This document shows, piece after piece, positions 47,086 through 57,248 of a stretch of 64,000 nt of DNA. The translations under genes and the position numbers were made by a program. This DNA comes from an uncultured Rhodanobacteraceae bacterium (GTDB lineage: Bacteria > Pseudomonadota > Gammaproteobacteria > Xanthomonadales > SZUA-5), in assembly GCA_937928755.1 (NCBI GenBank), contig CALEZI010000050.1:1-64000 (forward strand), given 5' to 3'. Numbering within the stretch: the first letter of the stretch is position 1; every line of letters starts with the position of its first letter. The notes beneath the pieces are model-generated. The model was not told the DNA's origin and did no database searches. It saw only the letters and a program-made list of their open reading frames with translations.

Positions 47086-48825
47086 ATGAGGTCGCCGCCA
47101 GCGATCGCCGATCGCCACGTCGAGCGCAGCGTCCTGCTGCTGCTGTCGGCCCTTGGCCTCTGGCTGGCCGCAGCCGCCTGGCTGGTCAATGTCGAGTACG
47201 GCGATGGCTACAGCACGGTGGCCAACGCCGACTATCTGCTGGGCACATCGGATGCATGGTTCTGGCAGCGCGGCCCGATGATGGCGCTGCTGCTGGTGCC
47301 CGGGGAGTGGCTGGCGCAACGGCTGGGGCTGACGCCGCTTGACGTGCGGCCGCACCACGCCGTGATGGCGCTGCTGCATCTGTTGTACCTGGTGGGTGTC
47401 TGGCGCCTGCTGTCGGCTCGTTTCGGCAGCAATCCGGCAACCTTGCTCGGCTGGCTGGCCGCCATCCCGACGCTGGTGTTCTTCAGCTACGCGCCGTTCA
47501 TCAGCCACGACATTCTGCCGGGCTTGCTGGTGCTGTGGCTGTTGCGCATTTCCGCCCGCTTCCCCGAGCGCTCGGGCGCGTTCGATCTCGGTCTGTTCTT
47601 TGCCCTGGTCTCGATGCTTGTGTTGATCAAGCAGACCTATGCCGTGGTGCCGGCGGCAATCCTGCTGGCTAGGCTCGGGGCGTTGCTCTCGGCGCGCCGG
47701 CTGACCGCCGTGGAACTGCGTGCGGGGCTGCTGTTGGTGGCTTCTGCAGTCGCTGCGGGCGCGTTCTGTTGGGTGGTCTACGCCGCGTTTTCAGCCGCAC
47801 GCTTCCCGGAAGTCCCGTTCCTGCTGCGTCCGCTGGCGATCATCGACGAGATCGGCAATGCTTATGAGGGATACGCCGAACTGAGCGAGATCTTTTATTC
47901 GTGGGTCTATCTGCGCAATGTGTCCGCCTACGGCATCCTCGCGATGACGCTGCTGTTGCCGGGACTCGTGATGGCCTGGCGAGGCGGCAGTACCGAGTGG
48001 CGCCAACTGGCTCTGTGCTGGCTGTTGCTGCTGGCGGTGATGCAATGGACGCCATTCAAGGAGGTGCGCTATCTCGGTTTCCTTGCGCCATTGAGCGCTG
48101 CATTGATCATTCCTGTGATCGCATTGGCACTCGGTCGGGGCCTGGCGTATCGGGCGCTGCTGGGCGTGGTCCTGCTCGCCGACGTCGCCAGGGTCGTGCC
48201 CGAAGCCGCGCGCATCACCCAGCCCTACTATCAGGACGGCGTGACCGGATTCTTCGAGCCACTGGCGGACGTGCGCTACCGCGACGTGCCGATCTTCTTC
48301 GGCAAGGGTTGGCTGAGCTTCATCGCCCCGGATCCGCGCGCCTTTGTCGGCGATTCTTTTCATCGCATCGTCGAGATGCATATCGAGCAGGTCCGCGCGC
48401 TCTACCATCTGCCGCGCGAGCGCGTGTTTCGCGTCCAGTTGGCTGCCATCGCCGATGCCGCGCAGGTGCAGAGCGGCGCGCTGTTCCTGGTTCAAAATCA
48501 ACTGCTTTCGCGTGGGCCGCCCTACGGAAGTAACAGTCGAGCCGGTTTGTCGGCGGATTTCGTGCAATTCCTGGCGCGCGCGGAGGACGTCGATTTCGTG
48601 CTCGAACAAGGCCGCTTCGTGGCTCGGGCTGAACCGGGCACGGTCATGATGCTGTTGCGCAAGGGCGCCGGAGGTACCGACATGGCGCGCGTGCAGGATG
48701 TCGTCGACGTCGCAAGCATGCGCCACTTTGCAGGCTTCGACGAGCTGCCCGATCGGGTGTCGGTGCGCGTGCTGGTGGTCCTGCGCGAGTGCGATCTCGG
48801 CGGCTGCCGGCGCACCGGCGATTGA
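47086..48825 (+). CDS. GT-C-like polytopic membrane protein (paralogue 1)
   Basis: 579 residues. About eleven hydrophobic segments cover the first 380 residues, then a soluble C-terminal domain. The first loop has VEYGDGYSTVANADYLLGTS with the Asp-rich signature of GT-C glycosyltransferases, and PFISHDILPGLL is conserved. It is a clear paralogue of the protein at 61715-63454 (FSYAPFISHD, FWQRGPM and KEVRYLGFLAPL or KEVRYLGYLAPL are shared; the two have the same length, 579). The likely role is transfer of a sugar from a lipid carrier on the periplasmic side; substrate unknown. It starts at ATG 47086 and is convergent with glyS, the two stops being three bases apart. Confidence 0.75.
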   Translation: MRSPPAIADRHVERSVLLLLSALGLWLAAAAWLVNVEYGDGYSTVANADYLLGTSDAWFWQRGPMMALLLVPGEWLAQRLGLTPLDVRPHHAVMALLHLLYLVGVWRLLSARFGSNPATLLGWLAAIPTLVFFSYAPFISHDILPGLLVLWLLRISARFPERSGAFDLGLFFALVSMLVLIKQTYAVVPAAILLARLGALLSARRLTAVELRAGLLLVASAVAAGAFCWVVYAAFSAARFPEVPFLLRPLAIIDEIGNAYEGYAELSEIFYSWVYLRNVSAYGILAMTLLLPGLVMAWRGGSTEWRQLALCWLLLLAVMQWTPFKEVRYLGFLAPLSAALIIPVIALALGRGLAYRALLGVVLLADVARVVPEAARITQPYYQDGVTGFFEPLADVRYRDVPIFFGKGWLSFIAPDPRAFVGDSFHRIVEMHIEQVRALYHLPRERVFRVQLAAIADAAQVQSGALFLVQNQLLSRGPPYGSNSRAGLSADFVQFLARAEDVDFVLEQGRFVARAEPGTVMMLLRKGAGGTDMARVQDVVDVASMRHFAGFDELPDRVSVRVLVVLRECDLGGCRRTGD

Positions 48826-48828
48826 ACA

Positions 48829-50997
48829 TCACCCGGTCAGCAGCGAAACATCCGCGGTCTGCAGGAACAACTGACTCAGGCGCTCCAGCAATGCCAGGCG
48901 GTTGTTGCGCACCGCAACGTCGTCGGCCATCACCATGACGCCGTCGAAAAAGGCGTCGATTGGCGCCTGCAGATCGGCCAGCCGCGTCAGGCCCTCGACG
49001 TACTCGCCCGCAGCAAAGCGCGGTGCGCTGTCACGCTCGGCATCGCCGATGGCCACGTAGAGGGCCTTTTCCGCATCGTGATGCAGGCGGTCGGTCTCCA
49101 CGCCACCGATGGCCTCGATGTCGATGCCGCTCTCCGCTGCCTTGCGCAGGATGTTGCGGATGCGTTTGTTGGCGGCGGCGAGGCTCTGGCAGGCCGGCAA
49201 CTGCTTGAACGCCAGCACTGCTTTCAGGCGCCGGTCGAAGTCGACCAGATCGTGTGGGCGGCGTGCAGCGACGGCTTCGAAAACGTCGCCGGTGATGCCG
49301 GCATCGGTGTAATACGCCCGCGTGCGTTCGAGAATGAATTCGTAGAGTTCGTTGACCGCCGGCGCGGTCAACTGGTCGACCAGCTTGGCCGACATCGCGC
49401 TGTCGTGGAACACCGCGCCGACGATCTTGCCGAGGTAGTCCTTGAGGCTCTGCGCCGGGACGCCGAGCACCGCCTGTTCCAGCGCTTGCGGCAAGTCGAG
49501 GCGGATGTCGCCTTCGATCAGCGTGCGCGCCAGACCGAGTGCCGCACGGCGCAGCGCGAACGGATCCTTGTTGCCGGTCGGCTTGAGGCCCACCGCGAAG
49601 ATGCCGGCCAGCGTGTCCAGTCGCTCGGCAATCGCGAGCACGCGTCCCAATGGACTCGCGGCAATCGGCGCGCCCGCCTGGCGCGGCGCATAAACTTCGT
49701 CGAGCGCGTCGGCCACGGCCTGCGGTTGCCCTTGCGCCAGCGCGTAAGTGCGCCCCATCTGGCCCTGCAACTCGGGGAACTCGCCGACCATGCGCGTCAG
49801 CAGATCGGCTTTCGACAACCGCGCTGCGGCTTCCGCCAGGCCGGGATCGATGCCGACTTCCGGTGCCACCGCGCGCGCCAGCACGATCACGCGCTCGGTC
49901 TTCTCGAACAGCGTGCCGAGTTTCTGCTGGTAGGTCACCAGCTTGAGTCCCTCGACATGTTCGGCCAGCGGTTGCTTCAGATCCTGGTCGAAGAAGAACG
50001 CGGCATCCGACAGGCGTGGGCGCACCACGCGCTCGTAACCCTTGCGGATTTCGTCCGGATCGCGGCTTTCGATGTTGGCGACACCGACGAAATTCGGCGT
50101 CAGCTCCCCATTCGCGTCGAGCACCGGAAAGAAACGCTGGTGGGTTTCGATGGTGGTGACGATCACCGCGGCCGGCAGGCGCATGAACTCGGTCGGGATT
50201 GAACAGGCAATCGCGCAAGGGTACTCGGTCAGATTGCTGACCTCGTCGATCAGGTCCTCGGGCAAGCGCGCCACGCCGCCCAGCTTGCGCGCGGCAGTCG
50301 CCACCTCGGCGCGCACGCGTTCGCGGCGCGCCTGCGGATCGACGATCACCTTGGCGGACAGCAGCGAGGCGATGTACTCGGACGGGCGCGCGATCGCCAC
50401 CTCGCCGGCGTGATGGAAACGATGGCCGCGGGTGCGCCGGCCGCTGGCGATGCCGTAGACCTGAGTCGGCAGGACGGTCTCCCCCAGCAACACGATCAGT
50501 CCATGCACGGGGCGCAGGAAGGCGAACTCGTTGCTGCCCCAGCGCATCGGCTTGCCCAGAGGCAACGCCTGCAGGGTCTCGACGACCATCGCCGGCAGGA
50601 CGTCAGCGGTCAGCGCGCCTGGCTTGGTGCTGCGAAACACGAACCAGGCGCCCTTTTCGGTTTCCAGCTTCTCCAGCGCTTCGACGGCAATCCCGCATGA
50701 TTGCGCAAAGCCGATCAGCGCTTTGCTCGGCGCACCATCGGCACCGATGCCGGCTGCGACCGCCGGGCCGCGTCGCTCCAGCGTTTGCTCCGGTTGCGCC
50801 ATGGCCACATCCGGGATCAGCACGGCGATGCGCCGTGGCGTCCATAGCGTCCGGGCGTTGGCGGCGGCGTGCGCGATGCCCGCCTTGTTCAGGCGTTCGC
50901 TCAAACCAGTGCGCAAACCATTGGCCAGATCGGCAACCGCCTTGGCAGGAAGCTCTTCGCAGAGCAGTTCGACGAGCAGGTCAGCGGTGTTGGTCAT
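48829..50997 (-). CDS. glyS: Glycyl-tRNA synthetase beta subunit
   Basis: 722-residue tRNA-binding and editing-type subunit of the heterotetrameric (alpha2beta2) bacterial glycyl-tRNA synthetase. Seen are the start TADLLVELLCEELPAKAV, the HHAGEVAIARPSEY and CSIPTEFMRLPAAVIVTTIE segments, EKTERVIVLARAVAPE, and a C-terminal anticodon-binding region (DFDRRLKAVLAFKQLPACQ). The start ATG is 50997 (MTNTADLL). It lies downstream of glyQ on the same strand; the two are the usual operon, but here 189 bp and a family A repeat separate them. Confidence 0.93.
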   Translation of the reverse strand: MTNTADLLVELLCEELPAKAVADLANGLRTGLSERLNKAGIAHAAANARTLWTPRRIAVLIPDVAMAQPEQTLERRGPAVAAGIGADGAPSKALIGFAQSCGIAVEALEKLETEKGAWFVFRSTKPGALTADVLPAMVVETLQALPLGKPMRWGSNEFAFLRPVHGLIVLLGETVLPTQVYGIASGRRTRGHRFHHAGEVAIARPSEYIASLLSAKVIVDPQARRERVRAEVATAARKLGGVARLPEDLIDEVSNLTEYPCAIACSIPTEFMRLPAAVIVTTIETHQRFFPVLDANGELTPNFVGVANIESRDPDEIRKGYERVVRPRLSDAAFFFDQDLKQPLAEHVEGLKLVTYQQKLGTLFEKTERVIVLARAVAPEVGIDPGLAEAAARLSKADLLTRMVGEFPELQGQMGRTYALAQGQPQAVADALDEVYAPRQAGAPIAASPLGRVLAIAERLDTLAGIFAVGLKPTGNKDPFALRRAALGLARTLIEGDIRLDLPQALEQAVLGVPAQSLKDYLGKIVGAVFHDSAMSAKLVDQLTAPAVNELYEFILERTRAYYTDAGITGDVFEAVAARRPHDLVDFDRRLKAVLAFKQLPACQSLAAANKRIRNILRKAAESGIDIEAIGGVETDRLHHDAEKALYVAIGDAERDSAPRFAAGEYVEGLTRLADLQAPIDAFFDGVMVMADDVAVRNNRLALLERLSQLFLQTADVSLLTG

Positions 50998-51036
50998 CTT
51001 GCATACCAATTTTTGTTGGGTTCGGGCCGGGTTTGC

Positions 51037-51178
51037 TCTCGTGGGTCCGGACCCTGTCGGGACGCTTTCCCAGCGGGTGGAGCGTTAGCGGCACTTGCTC
51101 TTGTGGGTTCGGACTTTTCTGGACGCTTGTGATCTGGCCCCTGCAAAAGAGCGTCCAGACCAGTCTGGACCCACCAGG
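51037..51178. repeat. Family A inverted-repeat cluster in the glyQ-glyS gap
   Basis: Three units: a diverged copy GTGGGTCCGGACCCTGTCGG (51041-51060), GTTCGGACTTTTCTGGAC (51107-51124) and, inverted, GTCCAGACCAGTCTGGAC at 51153-51170. The paired inverted layout with CGCTTG/AGCG flanks is the same as at 55418-55490. It lies wholly between glyQ and glyS. Confidence 0.85.
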
Positions 51179-51186
51179 GCTCAGAC

Positions 51187-52083
<897 letters not shown>

Positions 52084-52153
52084 GCGGGCGGCCGGGGTGA
52101 CGAAGCGGACCGCGGAGTATACGAAAGCGGGGCGCAGTGCTGCGGTTCTGTTT

Positions 52154-52246
52154 TTTGTCCGCAAAGGACGCAAAGGACGCAAAGGAGAGCGAAGCGCTTG
52201 AATCCGACTGCTTTTCTTCGCGTCCTTTGCGTCCTTTGCGGACAAA
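52154..52246. repeat. Family C inverted repeat, 26-bp perfect arms
   Basis: Left arm 52154-52179 begins TTTGTCCGCAAAGGACGCAA and continues AGGACG; the right arm 52221-52246 is its exact complement. This is the best-preserved family C copy; the others are at 7580 and 22926. It occupies the 170-bp gap between the DUF2306-like gene and glyQ and ends eight bases from the stop of the former. Confidence 0.92.
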
Positions 52247-52253
52247 TACTCTG

Positions 52254-52949
52254 TCAGGTTGATACGGCTGCAGCGCCCGGCAACTTCTGCTTCGCCCCAT
52301 ACCGCCGATCCAGATACACCCCGGCCACCAGGGCCACGGCCAGTGGCAGGAACCACGGCACCAGTTGCAGCCAGGCCTGATCGAAGCTGGCGATGGTGCT
52401 ACGCATGCCGATGCCGAGGAAGGCGACATGGGTGGCGACGCCATTGCCGAGCATTGCGCCGTAGTGCTCTTTCAGCCACCAGTTGCGTGCTGTCGGCAGA
52501 GTGCGCGCCTGGCGCAGCATGCCGATGCCGATCGCGATGCCGACAAAGCAGAAGGTACTCAGCAACATGCTGCCGCGCGCCAGTCCGATCGCGAACACCA
52601 CCAGGCCGGCAATCAGATTGACCCAGCCGGTGATGACATATTTGCGGTCGTGGAAACCGGTGAGATCGCGCTTGCTCTGGATTGCGCGCCGCGCCAGCCA
52701 GATCGAGGTGCCGGTGATGACCACGAGATAAAGCAGGAAGATGCCGATGTCGATCACACCGCGCGAGATGAAGCGCACTGCCATCGGCAGCGCACTGGCG
52801 AGGATCATCAGCATGGCGATCAGATAGACCTTGCCCACGCCCTTGTGCAGCGGGCTGCCCTTGCGGGCGATGGCGGCGGTCCAGAAGGTCAGCAAGGCGA
52901 CGCTGCCGGCAGCAATGTGGGCGGTCACCAGCATCTGGTAGGCGGTCAT
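52254..52949 (-). CDS. DUF2306-like integral membrane protein
   Basis: 231 residues with seven to eight hydrophobic segments and short loops: HIAAGSVALLTFWTAAIARKG, HKGVGKVYLIAMLMILASAL, LLYLVVITGTSIWLARRAIQ and so on. It has the conserved His/Gly-Lys pattern near the start (HKGVGKVY) seen in DUF2306/YozB-like proteins. Function is unknown. Start ATG 52949 is the first good Met. It lies 37 bp downstream of the DUF2141 gene in the same direction, and both are next to a divergently transcribed two-component pair, which might control them (inference). Confidence 0.75.
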   Translation of the reverse strand: MTAYQMLVTAHIAAGSVALLTFWTAAIARKGSPLHKGVGKVYLIAMLMILASALPMAVRFISRGVIDIGIFLLYLVVITGTSIWLARRAIQSKRDLTGFHDRKYVITGWVNLIAGLVVFAIGLARGSMLLSTFCFVGIAIGIGMLRQARTLPTARNWWLKEHYGAMLGNGVATHVAFLGIGMRSTIASFDQAWLQLVPWFLPLAVALVAGVYLDRRYGAKQKLPGAAAVST

Positions 52950-52986
52950 GGCGGCTTTTCCTCGAAAGTTGAGCGACGGTCGATGT

Positions 52987-53418
52987 TCAGCGCAGTTCGA
53001 TGCGAATCGCGCTGCCGGCATCGGCAACCTCGATCACGGCATCGATGAAATCCGGCGGGCCGAACAAACCGCCGCCGTTGCTGAAGCCGTAGGGTTCGGT
53101 CGGCTTGCCGAACATCCCGCGATCCAGCTTGCCGTTGGCGTTGCGATCGACATACACGACCAGCGCATAGCGGCCCGGCGCCAGCCCGTCGATCGACAGT
53201 GTGTGCGTGCCTTTGGCTCCGAGCTCGGCAGGAGCGGCCTGCTTGAGGTTGCGGACCGGCTTCTTCAGCCACTGAGCTTCCTGGTCATAGAGCGCCACCA
53301 GGACTTGCTCGCCCGGGTTGATGCCATTGCCGATCTCCACCGACAACGAGCCAGCGTGGGCGGTGGCGATGGACGCCAACAGCGTTGCGACGATGGTCAA
53401 CGGGCTACGGGTTTTCAT
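52987..53418 (-). CDS. DUF2141 exported protein
   Basis: 143 residues with a signal peptide (TIVATLLASIATAHAGSL) and the DUF2141 pattern: an Ig-like beta fold with VLVALYDQEAQW, GLAPGRYALVVYVDRNANG, and KLDRGMFGKPTEPYGFSN with Gly-rich end GGGLFGPPDF. The DUF2141 function is unknown; many are periplasmic. Start ATG 53418. Just downstream lies the membrane protein at 52254. The gene is transcribed away from the two-component pair at 53576, the gap of 157 bp likely holding both promoters. Confidence 0.88.
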   Translation of the reverse strand: MKTRSPLTIVATLLASIATAHAGSLSVEIGNGINPGEQVLVALYDQEAQWLKKPVRNLKQAAPAELGAKGTHTLSIDGLAPGRYALVVYVDRNANGKLDRGMFGKPTEPYGFSNGGGLFGPPDFIDAVIEVADAGSAIRIELR

Positions 53419-53575
53419 GACTCACTCCTGACGATCAAGAACGATTGCGGTGAGTTCAGCATCGGTGAAGCGCGTTGTTGCCATCAGGTGCGCGGCGTCA
53501 CCCGGGAGGGGTGATGAAAGTCACCAGTTGCGGCGGATGCAATCCGCGGGCGATGGCGCCGGCTACACTGGTGCC

Positions 53576-54727
53576 ATGAACGCACCCGCACCCCACACTC
53601 CTGAATCGCCCTGGCACGGCGCCTGGTTGTCGCCGCTGAACCTGGCGGCTTACATCACCTGGCTGGCGATGCTGTTGCAGTCGATCCGTTGGGAACGCCT
53701 GGCGCAGGGCGATTCGCTGCAATACGGTGGACTGGCGGCGCTGGCGGCGGTGCTGGTGTGCTATCTGTTGGCGAACGCGCAGAAGGATGCGCCGCAACGC
53801 GAACGCGTCCTGGTGCTGCTGCAGGCGGTCGCCGTGTTGCTCGCGACCTGGTGCCTGCGCAATGGTGGGCCAGCGGTGCTGCTGATCATCGTCGCTGCGC
53901 AAGTGGGCGCCATGTGGCCGCGTTGGCAGGCGATTGCGATCATGGCGGTCATCAACGGCCTGTTGCTGGTGATCTGGCTGCAGGGCATCAGTCTGACCAG
54001 CGCTCTGCTGGCGGTGTTGCCGATGATCGGCTTCCAGACTTTCGCGGCGTTGACGGTGCACTACGCGATGAACGCGCAGCAAGCCACCCGCGAACTGGCG
54101 CATACCCACGCGCAACTGCTGGCGACCCAACGCCTGCTCGAGGACAGCGCGCGCAGCGGTGAACGTCTGCGCCTGTCGCGCGAGCTGCATGATGTGGCCG
54201 GACACAAGCTCACGGCGTTGAAACTCAACCTGCGCCTGCTCGAGCGCGATCCGGCGCTGGCTGCACGCGAAGAAGTGAAGGTCGCCGCGACGCTTGCCGA
54301 TGAACTGCTGCAGGACATCCGTGCCGTCGTCAGCGAGCTGCGCAAACACGATGGGATTGACCTTCCGGCTGCGATCATCACGCTGACGCAGCAGATCCCC
54401 GGTACCCGATTCACCGTCGACATCGACCCCGAGCTGCGCGTGCCCGACGTCGACACCGCCGAGATCCTGCTGCGCTGCGCCCAGGAAGGCATCACCAACG
54501 CGCTGCGCCATGGCCGCGCGCAAGCGATCGAGGTCAGTTGCGGCGCGCGCGACTCGCGCATCGAGTTGACCATCCGCAACGACGGCGCGCCGCTCAAGAC
54601 CGGGCCTTTCGGCAATGGCCTGACCGGCATGCGCGAACGCCTCGCGGCGGCGGGCGGCGAATTGTCACTGCGCGCGCTGAGTGGCGGCGGCGCCGAACTC
54701 AAGGCAGCATTGCCAGCGCATGGATGA
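53576..54727 (+). CDS. NarL-type sensor histidine kinase
   Basis: 383 residues. Five or six membrane helices cover the first 165 residues (for example AVAVLLATWCLRNGGPAVLL), then a dimerisation segment with the HisKA_3-type RLRLSRELHDVAGHKL motif, His205 being the phosphoacceptor. A HATPase domain with CAQEGITNALRHG (N box) and GNGLTGMRERLAAAGG (G box) follows. The N-terminal helices bear no recognisable ligand-binding domain, so the signal may be in the membrane. It overlaps the response regulator gene by 8 bp. The start ATG is 53576; the open frame extends upstream but only with non-family sequence. Confidence 0.9.
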   Translation: MNAPAPHTPESPWHGAWLSPLNLAAYITWLAMLLQSIRWERLAQGDSLQYGGLAALAAVLVCYLLANAQKDAPQRERVLVLLQAVAVLLATWCLRNGGPAVLLIIVAAQVGAMWPRWQAIAIMAVINGLLLVIWLQGISLTSALLAVLPMIGFQTFAALTVHYAMNAQQATRELAHTHAQLLATQRLLEDSARSGERLRLSRELHDVAGHKLTALKLNLRLLERDPALAAREEVKVAATLADELLQDIRAVVSELRKHDGIDLPAAIITLTQQIPGTRFTVDIDPELRVPDVDTAEILLRCAQEGITNALRHGRAQAIEVSCGARDSRIELTIRNDGAPLKTGPFGNGLTGMRERLAAAGGELSLRALSGGGAELKAALPAHG

Positions 54728-55370
54728 AATCTTGCGAAAATCGGTCCGTATCGCGCTGGTCGACGATCAGGCGCTGGTGCTCAAGGGCCTCTCGGCGCTG
54801 CTGCAAGGCGTCGATGGCATCGAGATCGCGCTCGAAGCCAGCGACGGCGCGCAACTGCTCGCCGCGCTGCCGCAGCGGCCGGTCGACGTCATCGTCAGCG
54901 ACATCCGCATGCCCGGTGTCGGTGGCATCGAGTTGATCGAGCGCCTGCGCGAATCCGGCAATGCCACGCCCGTCATCCTGCTCACCACCTTCGACGACAG
55001 CGAACTGATGCTCGCCGCCGTGCAGGCCGGCGCCCAGGGTTTCCTGCTCAAGGATGCATCGCCGGAGGATCTGGCCGAGGCGATCCATCGTGTCGCAGGG
55101 GGCGACACGCTGCTGCAACCGGTGAGTCTCGGCCCGGTGCGCGCGCTGCGCCGCCCCGAGCCGCACAGCGGCCCGAAACTGCACCTGACCGACCGCGAGA
55201 TCAGCATCCTGCGGCTGGTCGCCGGCGGCTATTCCAACAAGGAAATCGGCCGTTCTCTGCACTTGTCCGAGGGCACCGTGAAGAACTACATCTCCGACAT
55301 CCTGGTCAAGCTCGATTGCCGCGATCGCACCCACGCCGTGCTGAAGGCGATCACGCAGCGGCTACTTTGA
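54720..55370 (+). CDS. NarL-type response regulator
   Basis: 216 residues. Receiver domain with acidic pair DD (about 15-16), phosphoacceptor Asp61 (VIVSDIRMPG), Thr in LLTTFDDSE and Lys in FLLKDASPED. The C-terminal LuxR-type helix-turn-helix (about 150-200) is LTDREISILRLVAGGYSNKE plus LSEGTVKNYISDILVKL. It is phosphorylated by the kinase encoded upstream, with which it overlaps (ATG 54720 within the kinase end). The divergent DUF2141 and DUF2306-like genes are plausible targets, by position only. Confidence 0.92.
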   Translation: MDEILRKSVRIALVDDQALVLKGLSALLQGVDGIEIALEASDGAQLLAALPQRPVDVIVSDIRMPGVGGIELIERLRESGNATPVILLTTFDDSELMLAAVQAGAQGFLLKDASPEDLAEAIHRVAGGDTLLQPVSLGPVRALRRPEPHSGPKLHLTDREISILRLVAGGYSNKEIGRSLHLSEGTVKNYISDILVKLDCRDRTHAVLKAITQRLL

Positions 55371-55417
55371 GATGGGGCACGGGACACCGGAGGAGGCTCG
55401 CACAGCGCGACGCTTTT

Positions 55418-55490
55418 CGTGGGTCCAGACTTGTCTGGACGCTTCTTGCTTCGGGTGACGAAGAGCGTCCAGACAAGTCTGGACCCACAA
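55418..55490. repeat. Family A inverted pair
   Basis: GTCCAGACTTGTCTGGAC at 55423-55440 and the inverted form GTCCAGACAAGTCTGGAC at 55467-55484. Flanks are GTGGG ... CGCTTCTTGC and AAGAGC ... CCCACAA, so the whole unit is a larger imperfect inverted repeat. It lies between the convergent response regulator gene and nadE and may serve as an RNA end signal for both. Confidence 0.93.
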
Positions 55491-55530
55491 GGGCGGGAGC
55501 GGAGCGCCGGTGACTCCTCCCGTGCCGCCG

Positions 55531-57147
55531 CTACCGATACCCGGAACTGATCGGGAAGCGTCGGTCGCGGCCGAAACTGCGCGCGGTCACGCGCGGGCCG
55601 GGCGCCGACTGGCGGCGCTTGTATTCGTTCTTCAGCACCAGGCCAGTGACGCGCGCGACGGTGGCCGGGTCGTGGCCGGCGGCGACGATCGCCGCACGCG
55701 GTTCGTCGTTCTCGATGAAGCGCCTGAGGATGTCGTCGAGTTCCGCATACGGCGGCAGCGAATCCTGGTCAGTCTGGTTCTCGCGCAGTTCGGCGGACGG
55801 CGCGCGCTCGATCACCGCTTGCGGGATCACCGGGGATTGCATGTTGCGCCAGCGCGCCAACGCGTAGACCTGGGTCTTGTAGACATCCTTGATCGGCGCG
55901 AAGCCGCCGCACATGTCGCCGTAGATGGTCGAATAACCGACCGCCATTTCGCTCTTGTTGCCGGTGGTCAGCAGCAGGCCGCCGAACTTGTTGCTGAGCG
56001 CCATCAGCAGCACGCCGCGGCAGCGTGCCTGCAGGTTTTCTTCGGTGATGTCCGGTGCGCGGCCGGCGAACAGCGGCGCCAGGGTGTCGACAAAGGCGGC
56101 GAAGGGTGCTTCGATCGGCAGCATTTCGGCGCGCACGCCCTGGTTCCGCGCCTGCGCCCAGGCCTCGTCGTTGCTGAGGGCGGACGTAAAGCGCGACGGC
56201 AGCAGCACTGCGAGCACGCACTCGGCGCCAAGTGCGTCCACCGCGATGGCCAGCGTCAATGCCGAATCGATACCGCCCGAGAGCCCCAGCAGCACGCGCT
56301 GGAAGCCATTCTTGCGCACGTAGTCGCCGGTGGCGCGGACCAGCGCGCGATAGACCTCGGCCTCCGCGGGCTCGTCGACCGCGATTGGCCAGCCAATCGG
56401 CGTGCACTGCAGTGCGCTTGCGCGGCGATCGATGTCGAGCAACAGCAGATGGTCGGTGAACGCTGGCGCCAGCGCGAGCAGCTTGCCGTCGGCGTCGAAC
56501 AGCATGCTCTGACCATCGAACAGCAGATCGTCCTGGCCGCCGACCAGATTGCAGTAGATGACGGGTACGTGGTTCTCGCGGGCGCGCGCGCTCAGCGCAC
56601 GCTGGCGGTCGCTGCGCTTGCCCTGGTGATACGGCGAAGCATTCAGCACCAGCAGCAGTTCGGCACCGTCAGCACACGCAGCGGCTGCAGGTTCGGCAAA
56701 CCAGGCGTCTTCGCAGATCAGGATGCCGACGCGGAAACCATGGGCGTCGACCACGCTGGCGCCACTACTCTCGGCGAAGTAGCGCTTCTCGTCGAACACC
56801 GTGTAGTTGGGCAGCCGCTGCTTGCGCGCGCATGCCAGCGTACGTCCGGCGGAGAGCCAACGGGCGCAGTTGTACAGGCGGTTGTCGTGGCGGGCGGGGT
56901 GACCGACCAACACATCGGTTCGGTGATCGGCAGACTCGAGTTCGGCCAGCGCGGCGTCGACGCGCGCCTGGAAACCAGGTCGATACAACAGGTCTTCGGG
57001 GGGGTAGCCGGATAACGCGAGTTCCGGGGTCAGCAGCAGGTCCGCGCTGGCTGCGGCCGCCTGATCGCGCAGTTCACGCACGCGACGACCGTTGTCCTGT
57101 ACGGCGCCGACCGGGAAATCGTACTGCGCGATGGCGATGCGAAACAC
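55531..57147 (-). CDS. nadE: Glutamine-dependent NAD+ synthetase
   Basis: 538-residue two-domain enzyme that amidates nicotinic acid adenine dinucleotide to NAD+. The N-terminal nitrilase-like glutaminase has the Glu-Lys-Cys triad: TPELALSGYPPEDLL, RKQRLPNYTVFDEKRYF and GILICEDAW. The C-terminal synthetase domain has the ATP-pyrophosphatase P-loop LLGLSGGIDSALTLAIAVDA, and TTGNKSEMAVGYSTIYGDM. The N-terminal domain makes it the glutamine-type rather than the ammonia-type NadE. It starts at GTG 57147 and lies downstream of sucC-sucD on the same strand, after a Rho-independent terminator. Confidence 0.94.
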   Translation of the reverse strand: MFRIAIAQYDFPVGAVQDNGRRVRELRDQAAAASADLLLTPELALSGYPPEDLLYRPGFQARVDAALAELESADHRTDVLVGHPARHDNRLYNCARWLSAGRTLACARKQRLPNYTVFDEKRYFAESSGASVVDAHGFRVGILICEDAWFAEPAAAACADGAELLLVLNASPYHQGKRSDRQRALSARARENHVPVIYCNLVGGQDDLLFDGQSMLFDADGKLLALAPAFTDHLLLLDIDRRASALQCTPIGWPIAVDEPAEAEVYRALVRATGDYVRKNGFQRVLLGLSGGIDSALTLAIAVDALGAECVLAVLLPSRFTSALSNDEAWAQARNQGVRAEMLPIEAPFAAFVDTLAPLFAGRAPDITEENLQARCRGVLLMALSNKFGGLLLTTGNKSEMAVGYSTIYGDMCGGFAPIKDVYKTQVYALARWRNMQSPVIPQAVIERAPSAELRENQTDQDSLPPYAELDDILRRFIENDEPRAAIVAAGHDPATVARVTGLVLKNEYKRRQSAPGPRVTARSFGRDRRFPISSGYR

Positions 57148-57171
57148 GAGCTTCTCGAATCCGGTGCCTCA

Positions 57172-57203
57172 AAATGAAAGGGGGCGGCGAAAGCCGCCGC
57201 CCC
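57172..57203 (-). terminator. Rho-independent terminator after sucCD
   Basis: On the minus strand a 9-bp GC stem (GGGGCGGCG, complement CGCCGCCCC) with loop GCTTT is followed by CTTTCATTTT. It lies 46 bp downstream of the sucD stop and 25 bp upstream of the nadE start. Direction and T-rich tail mark it as the end of the sucC-sucD transcript, so nadE probably has its own promoter. Confidence 0.75.
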
Positions 57204-57248
57204 GAATCAGGTTCACAGATGCCGTTGATGGTCCGGCATCGACCTCGC

